The translations under genes were made by a program, and so were the position numbers. Positions 25,473 through 34,139 of a stretch of DNA of 64,000 nt are shown here, piece by piece. This DNA comes from Desulfobulbaceae bacterium. GTDB taxonomy: Bacteria; Desulfobacterota; Desulfobulbia; Desulfobulbales; SURF-16. How positions within the stretch are numbered: position 1 is the stretch's first letter; each line of letters opens with the position of its first letter. Location of the stretch: assembly GCA_002868945.1 (NCBI GenBank), contig PKTX01000020.1, positions 19,724-83,723 of the forward strand, given 5' to 3'. The notes beneath the pieces were generated by a model. It worked only from the letters and a program-made list of their open reading frames with translations, was not told the origin of the DNA and searched no databases.

Positions 25473-26921
25473 TTGTTTAAACAAGGCGGCGTCATCCTGA
25501 CGCTACTCGGCATAATCTTTCGCAGGCCGGCTGCCCTGGTGGGGGCGATCATGTTCGCCCTGCTCTTCCCGATCCTGCTTCTCTCGGTTTTCATCGACCT
25601 GCAAGGCGGCATTGAAAACCCCTACTTCAGTCTCTTTATTTATCTGATATTGGGGCCGCTCTCCATCCTTGCCCTTGTCCTGTTGGCGGTCGGCCTTATT
25701 CGTGTCAACAGGCAAGGCCTCGGCGAACACTACACCTATGAATTCTTTAAAGAGCAGCTCACCAACCCGGAGCAGAGCCGCCGTATTCGCAGACTGGTTT
25801 ACAATGCCACCTTTTTTATCTCCTTATTTCTCCTCTTCCTCGGCGTGGTGGCCTATTCCGGCCACAGCTTTACCGACTCCAGCCGCTTTTGCGGCACCTT
25901 CTGCCACACGGTCATGGAACCGGAGTATGTCACCTTTAAAAACTCGCCCCACTCCCAGGTAAGCTGCGTGGCCTGCCACATTGAACAAAATGCCCAGGGC
26001 GTAACCAAGGCCAAATTCACCGGCATGAAGCAACTCTATGCCACCTTTTTCAACACCTATGAGCGGCCCCTGCAAACCCCCTTACAGAGTCTGCGCCCCA
26101 CCCGCCAGATCTGTGAGCAGTGCCACCGGCCTGAAAAGTTTCATGGCCATAAGCTTACCTTCATCGACACATTTCTGCCCGACGAAGACAACAGCCACAT
26201 GCAGACCACCATGCTCCTCAAAATAGGCTCGGGCGGCTACCAGGGCCATGCCCCCCATGGTATCCATTGGCACATCTCCGAACAGCACCAACTCTACTAC
26301 CAGGCAACTGACGCCAAACAGCAGAAGATCATCAGGGTGGAGCTCAAAGAAGCGGACGGCACCAGCACGATCTATCACAAGCAGGGGGTTACGGCAGCAG
26401 AGAGAGCCACAGAGTACATGATGGACTGTCTCGATTGCCACAACAGACCCACCCATATCTTCCTGGCCCCTGATGCCGCCCTTGACAAAAAAATTCATGC
26501 CGGTCGCATCCCGGCGGAACTGCCCTATATAAAGCAACAGGCCCTGGCGGCAATTAGCCGCCCCTATGCTGACGCGGAAAGCGCCCGCCTGCAGATCGCC
26601 CGGCAACTGCGGCAGTGGTACGACAGCCACTATCCGGAACTGAGCGCCGCGCAAGGCCCTCTGCTGGAAAAGGCCATTAGCGGGGCGCAGCAGGCCTACA
26701 GTGAAAATGTCTTCCCGGAAATGAACATCCACTGGCAGAGCAGCTACCAGAGCTATATCGGCCACCAGAATGATACCGGTTGTTTCCGCTGTCATAACGG
26801 CACCCTGGTGAGCGACGACGGCAAGGTCATTTCCCGTGACTGCGACCTGTGTCATGTTATACTCGCGGAAAACGTCCCGGCAAAAAGTATCACTGAGATG
26901 ATGCAGAGCATCCCCAGGTAA
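25473..26921 (+). CDS. Membrane NapC/NirT-like multihaem c-type cytochrome
   Basis: A 482-aa protein with three N-terminal hydrophobic helices (about 20-42, 50-78, 112-130) and then a periplasmic haem domain. Haem-binding motifs in order are CGTFCH (a CX3CH form), CVACH, CEQCH, CLDCH, CFRCH and CDLCH, six in all. The first, followed by TVMEPEY, looks like the NapC/NrfH-type site near the quinol. The architecture recalls inner-membrane quinone:cytochrome oxidoreductases such as Geobacter ImcH, but I count one haem fewer. The TTG start is chosen because GGAGC lies 7 bases upstream. A histidine kinase and regulator follow at once. Confidence 0.8.
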   Translation: MFKQGGVILTLLGIIFRRPAALVGAIMFALLFPILLLSVFIDLQGGIENPYFSLFIYLILGPLSILALVLLAVGLIRVNRQGLGEHYTYEFFKEQLTNPEQSRRIRRLVYNATFFISLFLLFLGVVAYSGHSFTDSSRFCGTFCHTVMEPEYVTFKNSPHSQVSCVACHIEQNAQGVTKAKFTGMKQLYATFFNTYERPLQTPLQSLRPTRQICEQCHRPEKFHGHKLTFIDTFLPDEDNSHMQTTMLLKIGSGGYQGHAPHGIHWHISEQHQLYYQATDAKQQKIIRVELKEADGTSTIYHKQGVTAAERATEYMMDCLDCHNRPTHIFLAPDAALDKKIHAGRIPAELPYIKQQALAAISRPYADAESARLQIARQLRQWYDSHYPELSAAQGPLLEKAISGAQQAYSENVFPEMNIHWQSSYQSYIGHQNDTGCFRCHNGTLVSDDGKVISRDCDLCHVILAENVPAKSITEMMQSIPR

Positions 26922-26931
26922 GGAGACGAGC

Positions 26932-27747
26932 ATGAAAACAAGCATCTTCACCGTTCTCATATTCGGCGTCTTCATCATCATGTTCGCCACTGCCTTTCTT
27001 TTTTTTTTCGAGATCATCTTTCGCCTTGGCAGACAGCTCATGGCCAAGAGCAATGCCCTGGAGGATGAGATTGTCCAGCGCCAGGAGGCCCAGAGTCAGA
27101 CGGAAACCTCTCTCTGGGAAAAAGAACTGCTTCTCAAGGAGATCCATCATCGGGTAAAGAACAACATGCAGATCGTCTCAAGCCTCCTGCGCCTGCAGGC
27201 GCGCCGATTGGGCGATGCCAGGATTATCGAGATCATCAATGACAGCCGCAGCCGCATCGGCGCCATTGCCCTGGTCCACAAGGCCCTCTACAGCCCTGAC
27301 AGCCTGGCCAGCGTTTCCCTGCATGACTACATCAAGGAGTTAACCAACCAGCTCTTTGATTTTTACGCGGTGGAGCAGGAACGCATCAAACTGATCACGG
27401 ATGTGGAGTCGATCTCGCTTAACATTGAAACCGCCACCCCCTGCGGCCTGATTATCAACGAACTGGTTACCAATAGCTTTAAATACGCCTTTCCGGATGA
27501 ACGGCAGGGTGAGATCTCCGTCATTCTCAAACAAAACAGCCAGGCAGACGGCTACCTGCTGCAGGTAGCGGACAATGGCGTTGGCCTGCCGGAAGACTTA
27601 GACATCCGCAACAGTGACTCCCTTGGCCTGCAACTGGTGGTCAACCTGGCGGAACATCAACTGCAGGGCGAGCTGGAAATAACAAGCAACAACGGCACAA
27701 CCTTTTCCATTACCTTTCAGGAAACAGGATATGTACAGCGCATCTGA
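26932..27747 (+). CDS. HisKA_2-type sensor histidine kinase with single membrane helix
   Basis: A 271-aa kinase. One hydrophobic helix at residues 4-28, a short coiled stretch, then the HisKA_2 dimerisation/phosphoacceptor motif KEIHHRVKNNMQ (His72/His73), and a HATPase domain with N-box LVTNSFKYAF and G-box DNGVGLPEDL. There is no recognisable sensor domain, so the input may come from a partner, possibly the cytochrome encoded 10 bases upstream. The cognate regulator gene begins 35 bases downstream. Confidence 0.88.
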   Translation: MKTSIFTVLIFGVFIIMFATAFLFFFEIIFRLGRQLMAKSNALEDEIVQRQEAQSQTETSLWEKELLLKEIHHRVKNNMQIVSSLLRLQARRLGDARIIEIINDSRSRIGAIALVHKALYSPDSLASVSLHDYIKELTNQLFDFYAVEQERIKLITDVESISLNIETATPCGLIINELVTNSFKYAFPDERQGEISVILKQNSQADGYLLQVADNGVGLPEDLDIRNSDSLGLQLVVNLAEHQLQGELEITSNNGTTFSITFQETGYVQRI

Positions 27748-27782
27748 AGGAAGAGATGCATGAAAAAAAGAGGATAGACAAA

Positions 27783-28166
27783 ATGAAAGAAAAAATTCTG
27801 GTGGTAGAGGATGAGTGGATCATTGCCAATGATATCAAGGATAGCCTCGCGGACATGGGCTACCGCGTCACAGCCATCGCCTCCTCAGGTGAAGACGCCT
27901 TGGCAAAGGTGGAAGAAGAGCCCCCCGACTTGGTGCTGATGGACATTGTCCTGAAGGGGGAAATGACCGGCATTGCCACGGCCCAGGCCATTCGCGCCCG
28001 TCGCGATATTCCGGTCATCTTTTTAACCGCCTATGACAATCAATATATGGTTGACCAGGCCAAAAAGATCGACAGCTCCGGCTACCTCCTCAAGCCCTTC
28101 AAGGATCGGGAGCTGCACATTGCCATTGATATGGCCCTGCACAAAAAGCAACAGAGCGGCTCCTAG
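27783..28166 (+). CDS. Single-domain response regulator
   Basis: A 127-aa CheY-like receiver without an output domain. The acid pocket is VVEDE, the phosphoacceptor Asp54 lies in LVLMDIVLKGE, T is in FLTAYD and K in LLKPFKDRE. This sub-type (MDIvLkGemtGi) usually pairs with HisKA_2/HWE kinases, as here. Starts at 27756 and 27783 both have purine-rich sites; I choose 27783 because the receiver fold begins there. How the signal is passed on is unknown. Confidence 0.88.
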   Translation: MKEKILVVEDEWIIANDIKDSLADMGYRVTAIASSGEDALAKVEEEPPDLVLMDIVLKGEMTGIATAQAIRARRDIPVIFLTAYDNQYMVDQAKKIDSSGYLLKPFKDRELHIAIDMALHKKQQSGS

Positions 28167-28296
28167 GAGCGGCAAAAACGCGCCCCGGCCGTACAGATAA
28201 CAGAAGTTGCCGGTCGAGCCGAACCGTGATCAGCAAAAGCAGCAACCGCCAGAGAAGATGGCGGCTAAGCTGCCTTGGCCGGATCGCGCATCTCTT

Positions 28297-28800
28297 TCAG
28301 TGGCCAAGAAAACGTTCCACCGGCAGGGTGAAACGGGTTTCAGAGGAAAGTTCCTCTGCCTCGGCAAAGCCGACCTGGCGGAAGACTTTGCGTGAGCGCC
28401 GGTTGTCATGATGGATTGTCGCCACCACCTTTTCCTTGCGCCATTCAAAAAAGGCGTACCGCACCCCCTTACGAATGGCCTGGTAACCGTAGCCGTTGCC
28501 CCAGTGGCGGCGCTCGCCGATGACCACAACGATCTCGGCCTTATGACGCTTGGGAACCAGGCGCACAAAACCGATGGGCCCCTCGTGGGGCAGGGTTACC
28601 AGAAAAAAAGAACCGTCACGATTAAAGTGGGGAGAAAAGAGGGGCAGATGGGACTGGGCCAACAGATCCTGGAGTTTGCGGTCGATATTCTGCTCCTCAT
28701 TAAGGTGCTCAACCACCACCTCATCGGACATCCAGCCCGCCAGACGCTCGACATCCTCCCGATATACCTCGCGTTGTAACTTCACGTCCTCCTGCTTCAC
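28297..28800 (-). CDS. GNAT-family acetyltransferase (RimL-like)
   Basis: A 167-aa protein of the GCN5-related N-acetyltransferase fold. The acetyl-CoA loop reads GERRHWGNGYGYQAI, followed by VVATIHHDNRRSRKVFRQVGF, the typical motif B of RimJ/RimL-type enzymes. The acceptor could be a protein N-terminus, an antibiotic or a small amine. It stands alone on the minus strand. Confidence 0.85.
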   Translation of the reverse strand: MKQEDVKLQREVYREDVERLAGWMSDEVVVEHLNEEQNIDRKLQDLLAQSHLPLFSPHFNRDGSFFLVTLPHEGPIGFVRLVPKRHKAEIVVVIGERRHWGNGYGYQAIRKGVRYAFFEWRKEKVVATIHHDNRRSRKVFRQVGFAEAEELSSETRFTLPVERFLGH

Positions 28801-29110
28801 AACGAAAAAGACCTCCTTACTCTTACATATTTACTCAGCCTCTAACAGCAGCAGGCAGCCTAAAAGGTCATGGGGGGGCTTGTCAAGTCGTGTCATCTTT
28901 GTTTTTCAGGGGGGCAGCAAGAGGCTGCGCCGTGCCGCCCTATTTCCGAGACGTTCATCTTTTTCCGGTTTTTTTGTCGTTTTATAATGTCGCCACAACT
29001 CTCTTTGACTACTGCCCTGCTTCTTTATGGTGACGGGCTGAGGAGAAGCGGCTACGGGCGCCTCTATCTGGTGCATGAGGCCAAGGAGGAGCTGGGCTGA
29101 AATCACCATA
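28801..29110. other. Gene-poor region
   Basis: No firm gene. A 37-codon frame at 28987-29100 (MSPQLSLTTALLLYGDG..) ends 10 bases before a terminator but has no ribosome-binding site. Confidence 0.3.
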
Positions 29111-29148
29111 AAAAAAGCCTTGAACCATCAACGGTTCAAGGCTTTTTT
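29111..29148. terminator. Bidirectional intrinsic terminator downstream of ppaC
   Basis: Perfect 16-base arms (AAAAAAGCCTTGAACC and its complement) around a 6-base loop, with A and T tracts on both sides. It lies 33 bases beyond the ppaC stop. Confidence 0.9.
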
Positions 29149-29180
29149 ACAACAGAAGCTGTTGAAAAGCTTTTGGCGTT

Positions 29181-30110
29181 TTAGCAGCCAAAGGCCTTCT
29201 GCAGATTGGGAACAGTCTGCTTTTTGCGGCTCATCATACCATCAACCCAGAAGGAGTTGCCGTCGATTTTGCCGCCAAAGGCGCCTTCAATAATGGCAGG
29301 CTCGTCAGAGACAACCATCAGGTCGGTGCCTTCCTTAACAACATCGGTGAGCATCAGCAGCACGGAGTGGCGACCGTCTGCCTTGGTGTTCTCCATGGCC
29401 TTGAGCAGGTCGGCACGGATATCGGCAACCTGATCCAGGGTGGCAAGCTCGAGCTGGCCGACACCAACCTTTTTGCCTTTCATATCAAAGTCTTTGTAGT
29501 CACGGAAGAGGAGGTCCTGTGCCGGAACACCCTCAACTGAGGACTTGGCCTTGAGCATATCCATGAAAAGCTCGTCCGTGTCGGTGATCCCGGCCACAGC
29601 TGCCAGGTCGGCAACAGCGGCCTTATCTTTGTCGGTGCAGGTCGGAGACTTGAAGTTAACGGTGTCGCTCAGGATAGCAGCGGTCATGGCACCGGCAACA
29701 TCCTTGGGAATGGCAACGTTGTTCATCTTGAACATCTCGTTGAGAACCGTACAGGTGCAACCCACCGGCTGGGTATTTACCAGGATGGGGTTATTGGTGG
29801 TGATATCACCCACCTTATGATGATCGATAATGGCAACAACCTCCGCATCATTGATATTGGCGGGGGCCTGGCCGATATCACTATGGTCTACCAGGGCAAT
29901 CTGCTTGCCGGCCGCGTCGGAGATCTGCTCGGGAGCGGCAAGGCCGAAGCGCTCCAGGACAACCTTGGACTCCGGATTCAGGGCATCGGCGCTTGTCTGC
30001 ATAACAGCCACGGCATCTTCACCAAGGGCCTTTGCCAGGGTGGCATAACCGATGGCGGCTGCAACAGAGTCGGTATCGGGGTTACTGTGTCCGCATACGT
30101 GAATAGTCAT
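29181..30110 (-). CDS. ppaC: Manganese-dependent inorganic pyrophosphatase
   Basis: Family II (DHH) pyrophosphatase, 309 aa, cytoplasmic, hydrolysing PPi to phosphate. Metal ligands are in GHSNPDTDS (residues 7-15), DHSDIGQ and IIDHHKVGD. The C-terminal DHHA2 domain ends with the SRKKQ substrate-binding motif. There is no CBS insert, so it is the constitutive form. CTGGAGGAG lies before the ATG. In sulfate reducers PPi removal drives sulfate activation, which fits the inferred lifestyle; no sat or apr genes are nearby. Confidence 0.96.
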   Translation of the reverse strand: MTIHVCGHSNPDTDSVAAAIGYATLAKALGEDAVAVMQTSADALNPESKVVLERFGLAAPEQISDAAGKQIALVDHSDIGQAPANINDAEVVAIIDHHKVGDITTNNPILVNTQPVGCTCTVLNEMFKMNNVAIPKDVAGAMTAAILSDTVNFKSPTCTDKDKAAVADLAAVAGITDTDELFMDMLKAKSSVEGVPAQDLLFRDYKDFDMKGKKVGVGQLELATLDQVADIRADLLKAMENTKADGRHSVLLMLTDVVKEGTDLMVVSDEPAIIEGAFGGKIDGNSFWVDGMMSRKKQTVPNLQKAFGC

Positions 30111-30406
30111 TGAATTACTCCTCCAGTTTTTGAAATAAAAATCTACACAACACCAAAGACCTCAGTTAAACTAAAAAACAGCTCTTTTCGGCACAGGCCC
30201 AAGAGAACTGATTAAGAATGAGGAAAGAACGTGCGCTCCTAAGATTACGCCTCACAAACAAGGGAAAACCTTAGGTAAATCGGCTGAAGAATAGTGCCAT
30301 TAACATGCCCCGTCAAGCACAAAAAGTTTTTTAAACAAACCTTCATAAAGCTTTTTTCGCCAACCTGGATTATCCTCTATTCTCATCCTTGGAAAGAGAA
30401 ACTATC
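30111..30406. other. Divergent promoter region of ppaC and a response regulator gene
   Basis: AT-rich and gene-free. The ppaC ribosome-binding site is at 30117-30125. I see no clear palindrome or riboswitch. Confidence 0.3.
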
Positions 30407-30904
30407 ATGCCAGAAGCTCCCCATACTGCCGAGCCCTTTAAGGCCATCAAGGTACTTGTGGCCGAGGACAATCCCGTGGTGCGCAAAGGTCTCACCAACT
30501 TCCTGAAAAAATGGGGTTATGAGGCGATTGAGGCGGATAACGGCGACGACGCCTGGACGCATATCGAATCAGATCCGGATATCCGGCTGGCCATTATCGA
30601 CTGGAACCTGCCCGGCATAAGCGGCATGCAGGTCTGTCAACGGCTGCGGATCCGTAAAGATGCCCCCTATGTCTATACCATCATGTTCAGCAGCCGGAAA
30701 TCAAAAGAGGAACAGATTCTGGCCCTGGATGGTGGTGCGGACGACTACCTGGTCAAGCCGTGCAAGCCCTCGGAGTTACGGGCCAGACTGGGGGTTGGTC
30801 GGCGCATCATGGAAAACGCCTTCCAGGAAACGGCAGCCGGCCGCTCGACAATAAGCCGCCCTGCCGCTGGCAAAGGCGCAAATAAAAGCGTCCCCCAAAA
30901 GTAG
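30407..30904 (+). CDS. CheY-like response regulator with short C-terminal tail
   Basis: A 165-aa receiver-domain protein. VLVAEDNPVVRKGL holds the acid pair, Asp65 in AIIDWNLPG is the phosphoacceptor, MFSSR supplies the Ser/Thr position and YLVKPCKPSELRARL the Lys. The last 35 residues are low-complexity and basic. The ATG at 30407 follows AAAGAGAAAC; a TTG six codons upstream is less likely. No kinase is next to it, so it is an orphan regulator. Confidence 0.88.
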   Translation: MPEAPHTAEPFKAIKVLVAEDNPVVRKGLTNFLKKWGYEAIEADNGDDAWTHIESDPDIRLAIIDWNLPGISGMQVCQRLRIRKDAPYVYTIMFSSRKSKEEQILALDGGADDYLVKPCKPSELRARLGVGRRIMENAFQETAAGRSTISRPAAGKGANKSVPQK

Positions 30905-30905
30905 C

Positions 30906-31751
30906 CTACCCTTCTTTGCCGGGAATATCCTCCGGTCGTCCGCCCCAATTGAGTTTATTGCGAAGAATGTCAAAATAGCCCTCCCAAGGTGAGCAGATCA
31001 ACTGCAAGCGCCGCTCACCGGCAACAATCTCCAGATTATCCTTCTCCTTCATATCCCAGGCCGGCTGGCCATCAACAATAACCTTGACATCGCGGGCGTG
31101 GCCGGTCAAACGGGCAGTGAGCAGGGTGTCGCCCGGCAACAGCACGGGCCGGCTCTCCAGCATAAAGGGGCAGATGGGCGTGACCAGAATCGAGGTCATG
31201 GCAGGATGAACAATGGGACCACCGGCGGACAGGTTATAGGCGGTTGAGCCGGTGGGAGTGGAAAAGATGAGACCATCCGCCTTGTAAGAGGCGATATAAT
31301 GGTGATTGGCCCAGGTGCAGAGATGGACGAGACGGTCAATGGTTCCCTTGCTGATCACCACATCGTTCAAGGCATGGCGCCAGGCGCTGGTGCCGCCCGG
31401 TCCGACCAGGCGGGTCTTGAACATCATGCGTTCCTCAAGGGTCACCTCGCCGGCCAGTACCTTTTCCAGGGCGGCGAAGCGCTCCTCCTCAGCCACCTCG
31501 GTAAGGAATCCGAGGCTGCCCATATTGACCCCCATGACCGGAATACCATACTTACTGGCCTGGGCGGCAATATGCAGCAGAGTACCATCGCCACCCAGAA
31601 CCACCAGCATGTCAAGCTCCGGCACAATGGCGTCCATCGCCACCTGCACGGCACGTTCGGCCAACCAATCCTGCAGTTCGCGGGCAATGGTTGCCGCCTT
31701 GGCGGAGTCCTTCTTAACGATTATGCCGACCCGATGAATGGTACGCATCAT
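30906..31751 (-). CDS. nadK: NAD kinase
   Basis: ATP- or polyphosphate-dependent NAD kinase, 281 aa. The GGDGTLL motif and the NMGSLGFLTE loop are diagnostic, followed by the beta-rich C-terminal domain with SPTGSTAYNLSAGGP. It makes NADP. It starts 4 bases after the proC stop (ATGATG at 31751/31748), so it is cotranscribed with proC, itself an NAD(P)H-dependent enzyme. Confidence 0.95.
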   Translation of the reverse strand: MMRTIHRVGIIVKKDSAKAATIARELQDWLAERAVQVAMDAIVPELDMLVVLGGDGTLLHIAAQASKYGIPVMGVNMGSLGFLTEVAEEERFAALEKVLAGEVTLEERMMFKTRLVGPGGTSAWRHALNDVVISKGTIDRLVHLCTWANHHYIASYKADGLIFSTPTGSTAYNLSAGGPIVHPAMTSILVTPICPFMLESRPVLLPGDTLLTARLTGHARDVKVIVDGQPAWDMKEKDNLEIVAGERRLQLICSPWEGYFDILRNKLNWGGRPEDIPGKEG

Positions 31752-31755
31752 CGTT

Positions 31756-32571
31756 CTAAAACAACCTGCCCAGCTCACGGGAACGTTCGGTGGCCGTCTC
31801 AACCGCGGTCATGATCGCGGCCTTAAAGCCTGCCTTCTCCAGCTCATGCAGGGCCGCAATGGTGGTACCTCCCGGGGAGGTGACCATGGCCTTGAGCTGG
31901 GCCGGATGTTCACCGGTTTCCATGGCAAGCTGCACAGAGCCGAGAATGGTCTGCTGGGCCAGTTTTTCGGCATCGTTGCGGGCCAGGCCGACCTTGAGAC
32001 CCGCCTCAATGAGTGAATCCAGAAAGGTAAAGACATAGGCCGGGCCGCTGCCGCTTAAGCCGGTAACCGCATCAAGCTGCGATTCAGGCATGACCACGCT
32101 GATGCCCACTGCATCGAAAATGGCCCGGGCCACACCGAGATCAGCATCACCCACTGCCTTGCCGGGGCTCAGGGCCGAGGCACCGGCCAGTACAAGGGCC
32201 GGGGTATTGGGCATCACCCGGATGACTCGGCAGCCGTCGACAAGCCGCTCTTCAATAAAATGCAGGGGAATACCGGCGGCAATGGAAATAAGCAGGTGAT
32301 CCGGCCGGATATCATCACGGCACAGCTCCAGGAGGGAGCCCATAACCTGCGGCTTGACGGCCAGGATGATGATATCGCAGGCCCAGATCGGCGCATAGTC
32401 GGTGGAGGCGGACACCTTGTAGGTCTCTGACATCAGGGAGCAGCGCTCCTGATCAGGATCAACAACATGAATCTGCGCCGCGTCCAGCAGATTACCCTGC
32501 AATATACCTCTCACCAGGGCCTCGGCCATACGACCGCCCCCTAAAAATCCGATGCTTCCTATATCTGTCAT
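31756..32571 (-). CDS. proC: Pyrroline-5-carboxylate reductase
   Basis: Last step of proline synthesis, 271 aa. The N-terminal Rossmann motif is IGFLGGGRMAEALV, and the C-terminal signature VTGLSGSGPAYVFTFLDSLIEAG is conserved in ProC. It is the first gene of a proC-nadK pair. Confidence 0.96.
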   Translation of the reverse strand: MTDIGSIGFLGGGRMAEALVRGILQGNLLDAAQIHVVDPDQERCSLMSETYKVSASTDYAPIWACDIIILAVKPQVMGSLLELCRDDIRPDHLLISIAAGIPLHFIEERLVDGCRVIRVMPNTPALVLAGASALSPGKAVGDADLGVARAIFDAVGISVVMPESQLDAVTGLSGSGPAYVFTFLDSLIEAGLKVGLARNDAEKLAQQTILGSVQLAMETGEHPAQLKAMVTSPGGTTIAALHELEKAGFKAAIMTAVETATERSRELGRLF

Positions 32572-32625
32572 GCGTTCTTACCACCAGTTACCGATCGGCG
32601 AGACAGAACCGACCGTTCTTTCTTG

Positions 32626-32842
32626 AGGGTATCTTAAGTTAGTGTCTGTCCAGAAATAGCTGATTTCGTTCGAGATCAAGGATTGCGAAAAAAATAAGCA
32701 CAGGCATATATGCGATATCGGAGTCTCCACTTCGTTTCGCTTACCTCCGAGCATTATTTTTTGAGCATGACGCCGAGATCGGGCCAGTAAGCGAGTTGAC
32801 GAGACTCCGAGAGGGCCATTTCTGGACAGGCACAAGTTAACC
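32626..32842 (+). repeat. Family A miniature inverted-repeat element, long form
   Basis: Outer ends GTATCTTAAGTTAGTGTCTGTCCAGAAAT and ATTTCTGGACAGGCACAAGTTAAC are inverted repeats over more than 20 positions (given here in shorter matching parts: CTGTCCAGAAAT versus ATTTCTGGACAG). The interior has CGAGATCAAGGA, ATATGCGATATCGGAGTCTCC and CCGAGAGGGCC. It is nearly identical to 1-116 in reverse. Confidence 0.8.
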
Positions 32843-33017
32843 GACAACGTCACAAAAGGCCACTATAACACTCGCACATGCTACGTCCACCCCTCAAAAG
32901 CCCTGCCGCCCAAAAAAAAAGGCGCCGCCCCAGGAGGTCTTCTGTCCAGCCGGCCCGGCTCCTCTTTGCCCAGTATGGCCGGCAGGGCATGAGCGGCTGC
33001 GCCGACCGCCGCCCAAC

Positions 33018-33047
33018 AAAAAACCGACTCGATTGAGTCGGTTTTTT
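33018..33047. terminator. Bidirectional intrinsic terminator
   Basis: A 13-base stem (AAAAAACCGACTC and complement) with loop GATT. It is 66 bases downstream of the AP2-domain gene. Confidence 0.9.
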
Positions 33048-33112
33048 GAAGAAATACTCTGATTCTCAGGCCGCGGAAGGCATGGCAAAGGGCCTGCTTC
33101 GTGCTACGACAA

Positions 33113-33556
33113 TCAGCTGTTTAAGCGTTGTGCCTCTTTCTGATGACGGATCTCACAGGCCCGCTTAAAGGCCGCCTCTTTGCCATGCTTACGGATTGAT
33201 ACCGAGGTTTTGCCCTGTTTCCCTTCCTTGTTGACCCAGCTCACCTCGTAACGGCCCAGCTTATCGTTGAGACGAACGCCGACCACGCCGGTGGTGGTAT
33301 TGCTCACCGTTACCACATGCTTGTCGGTACGGACCTTGCCGAGTTTCTTCTCGGTCTGATCACGCCAGGCAACAGCAGCGAGCAGACTGGAGTACCGACC
33401 ACCACATTTGCCGTCTGAAAAAAACTTGGAGTATGTCTTGCCGTAATAACGCACCCGCACATACCAGCCATGGGTGCGTTTTATCTCCTGATCGATACGG
33501 GCAATGTCTTTATGTTTCTCAAGCAGGATTTTTTGCTCCTTCTTTTCTTTTGCCAT
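33113..33556 (-). CDS. AP2/ERF-like DNA-binding protein
   Basis: A 147-aa basic protein with two AP2-like units. Residues 28-75 read WYVRVRYYGKTYSKFFSD then AVAWRDQTEKKLG; residues 90-140 read GVVGVRLNDKLGRYEVSW then AFKRACEIRHQ. The three-strand plus helix pattern with YR/RD positions is that of AP2 domains, known in bacteria mainly from phage and homing-endonuclease-linked proteins. The ATG at 33556 follows AGAGGTG. It is flanked by repeats and terminators with no recombinase next to it. It may be a free-standing regulator or a remnant of a mobile gene. Confidence 0.7.
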   Translation of the reverse strand: MAKEKKEQKILLEKHKDIARIDQEIKRTHGWYVRVRYYGKTYSKFFSDGKCGGRYSSLLAAVAWRDQTEKKLGKVRTDKHVVTVSNTTTGVVGVRLNDKLGRYEVSWVNKEGKQGKTSVSIRKHGKEAAFKRACEIRHQKEAQRLNS

Positions 33557-34139
33557 ACTGTTCACCTCTTAAAATAAGAAATTTGCCGGGTAGCCTCCTG
33601 GCCCCCGTAATGGTTCGTGTTGTAATACGTTGTTCAACAGCCAAAAACCCTGCGCCAGAGCGAAAAAATCGGGCCGATAATCAAAGACAAGAATCGTCAA
33701 ATACGTTATCTACTATATGTTCGGAAATGGCCCTCTCGGAGTCTCGCAAACTCGCTTACCAGGCCGATCTCTCGGGATTGGCTCAAGAGCTAATGCTTTC
33801 ATATATCAAACAGATGCCTACGTTTTTTCCGCACATTATCATTGGGCTGGCAACGACCTCGGGCCCGGCCTGAGCCCACATACAATGAAGAATGATGATA
33901 AAAATATAAGACGTGCATCCAGTTGATCAGGAAGATCCTTCTAAGCCTTTGTTTACGACAAACTAAACACATTTACTAGATAACATAGCTCTATTTGTTT
34001 GACAACAGTATCTGCATTTTGTGCTGCTTTTTTTTGATATATATAAAAATATCGGACAGTTGAAAGGGTATTATTTTTTTGACGCCCTCGGCCTGTCCTC
34101 TTCTTTTTTGTTCCCCATCAGACAAGGCAAATTCCTCCC
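33557..34139. other. Repeat-bearing intergenic region upstream of mazG
   Basis: No gene. Bases 33714-33900 are a degenerate family A element (TTCGGAAATGGCCCTCTCGGAGTCTCGCAAACTCGCTTACC, given as contiguous short blocks in the sequence, then a CATATATCAAACAGATGCC block). 33930-34080 is strongly AT-rich; TTGACA occurs at about 33999 and TATATATAAAA at about 34039, so a mazG promoter is likely but not defined. Confidence 0.35.

Noticed and set aside
28987-29100. 37-codon small protein before the ppaC terminator
   Set aside because: No ribosome-binding site and no recognisable features.
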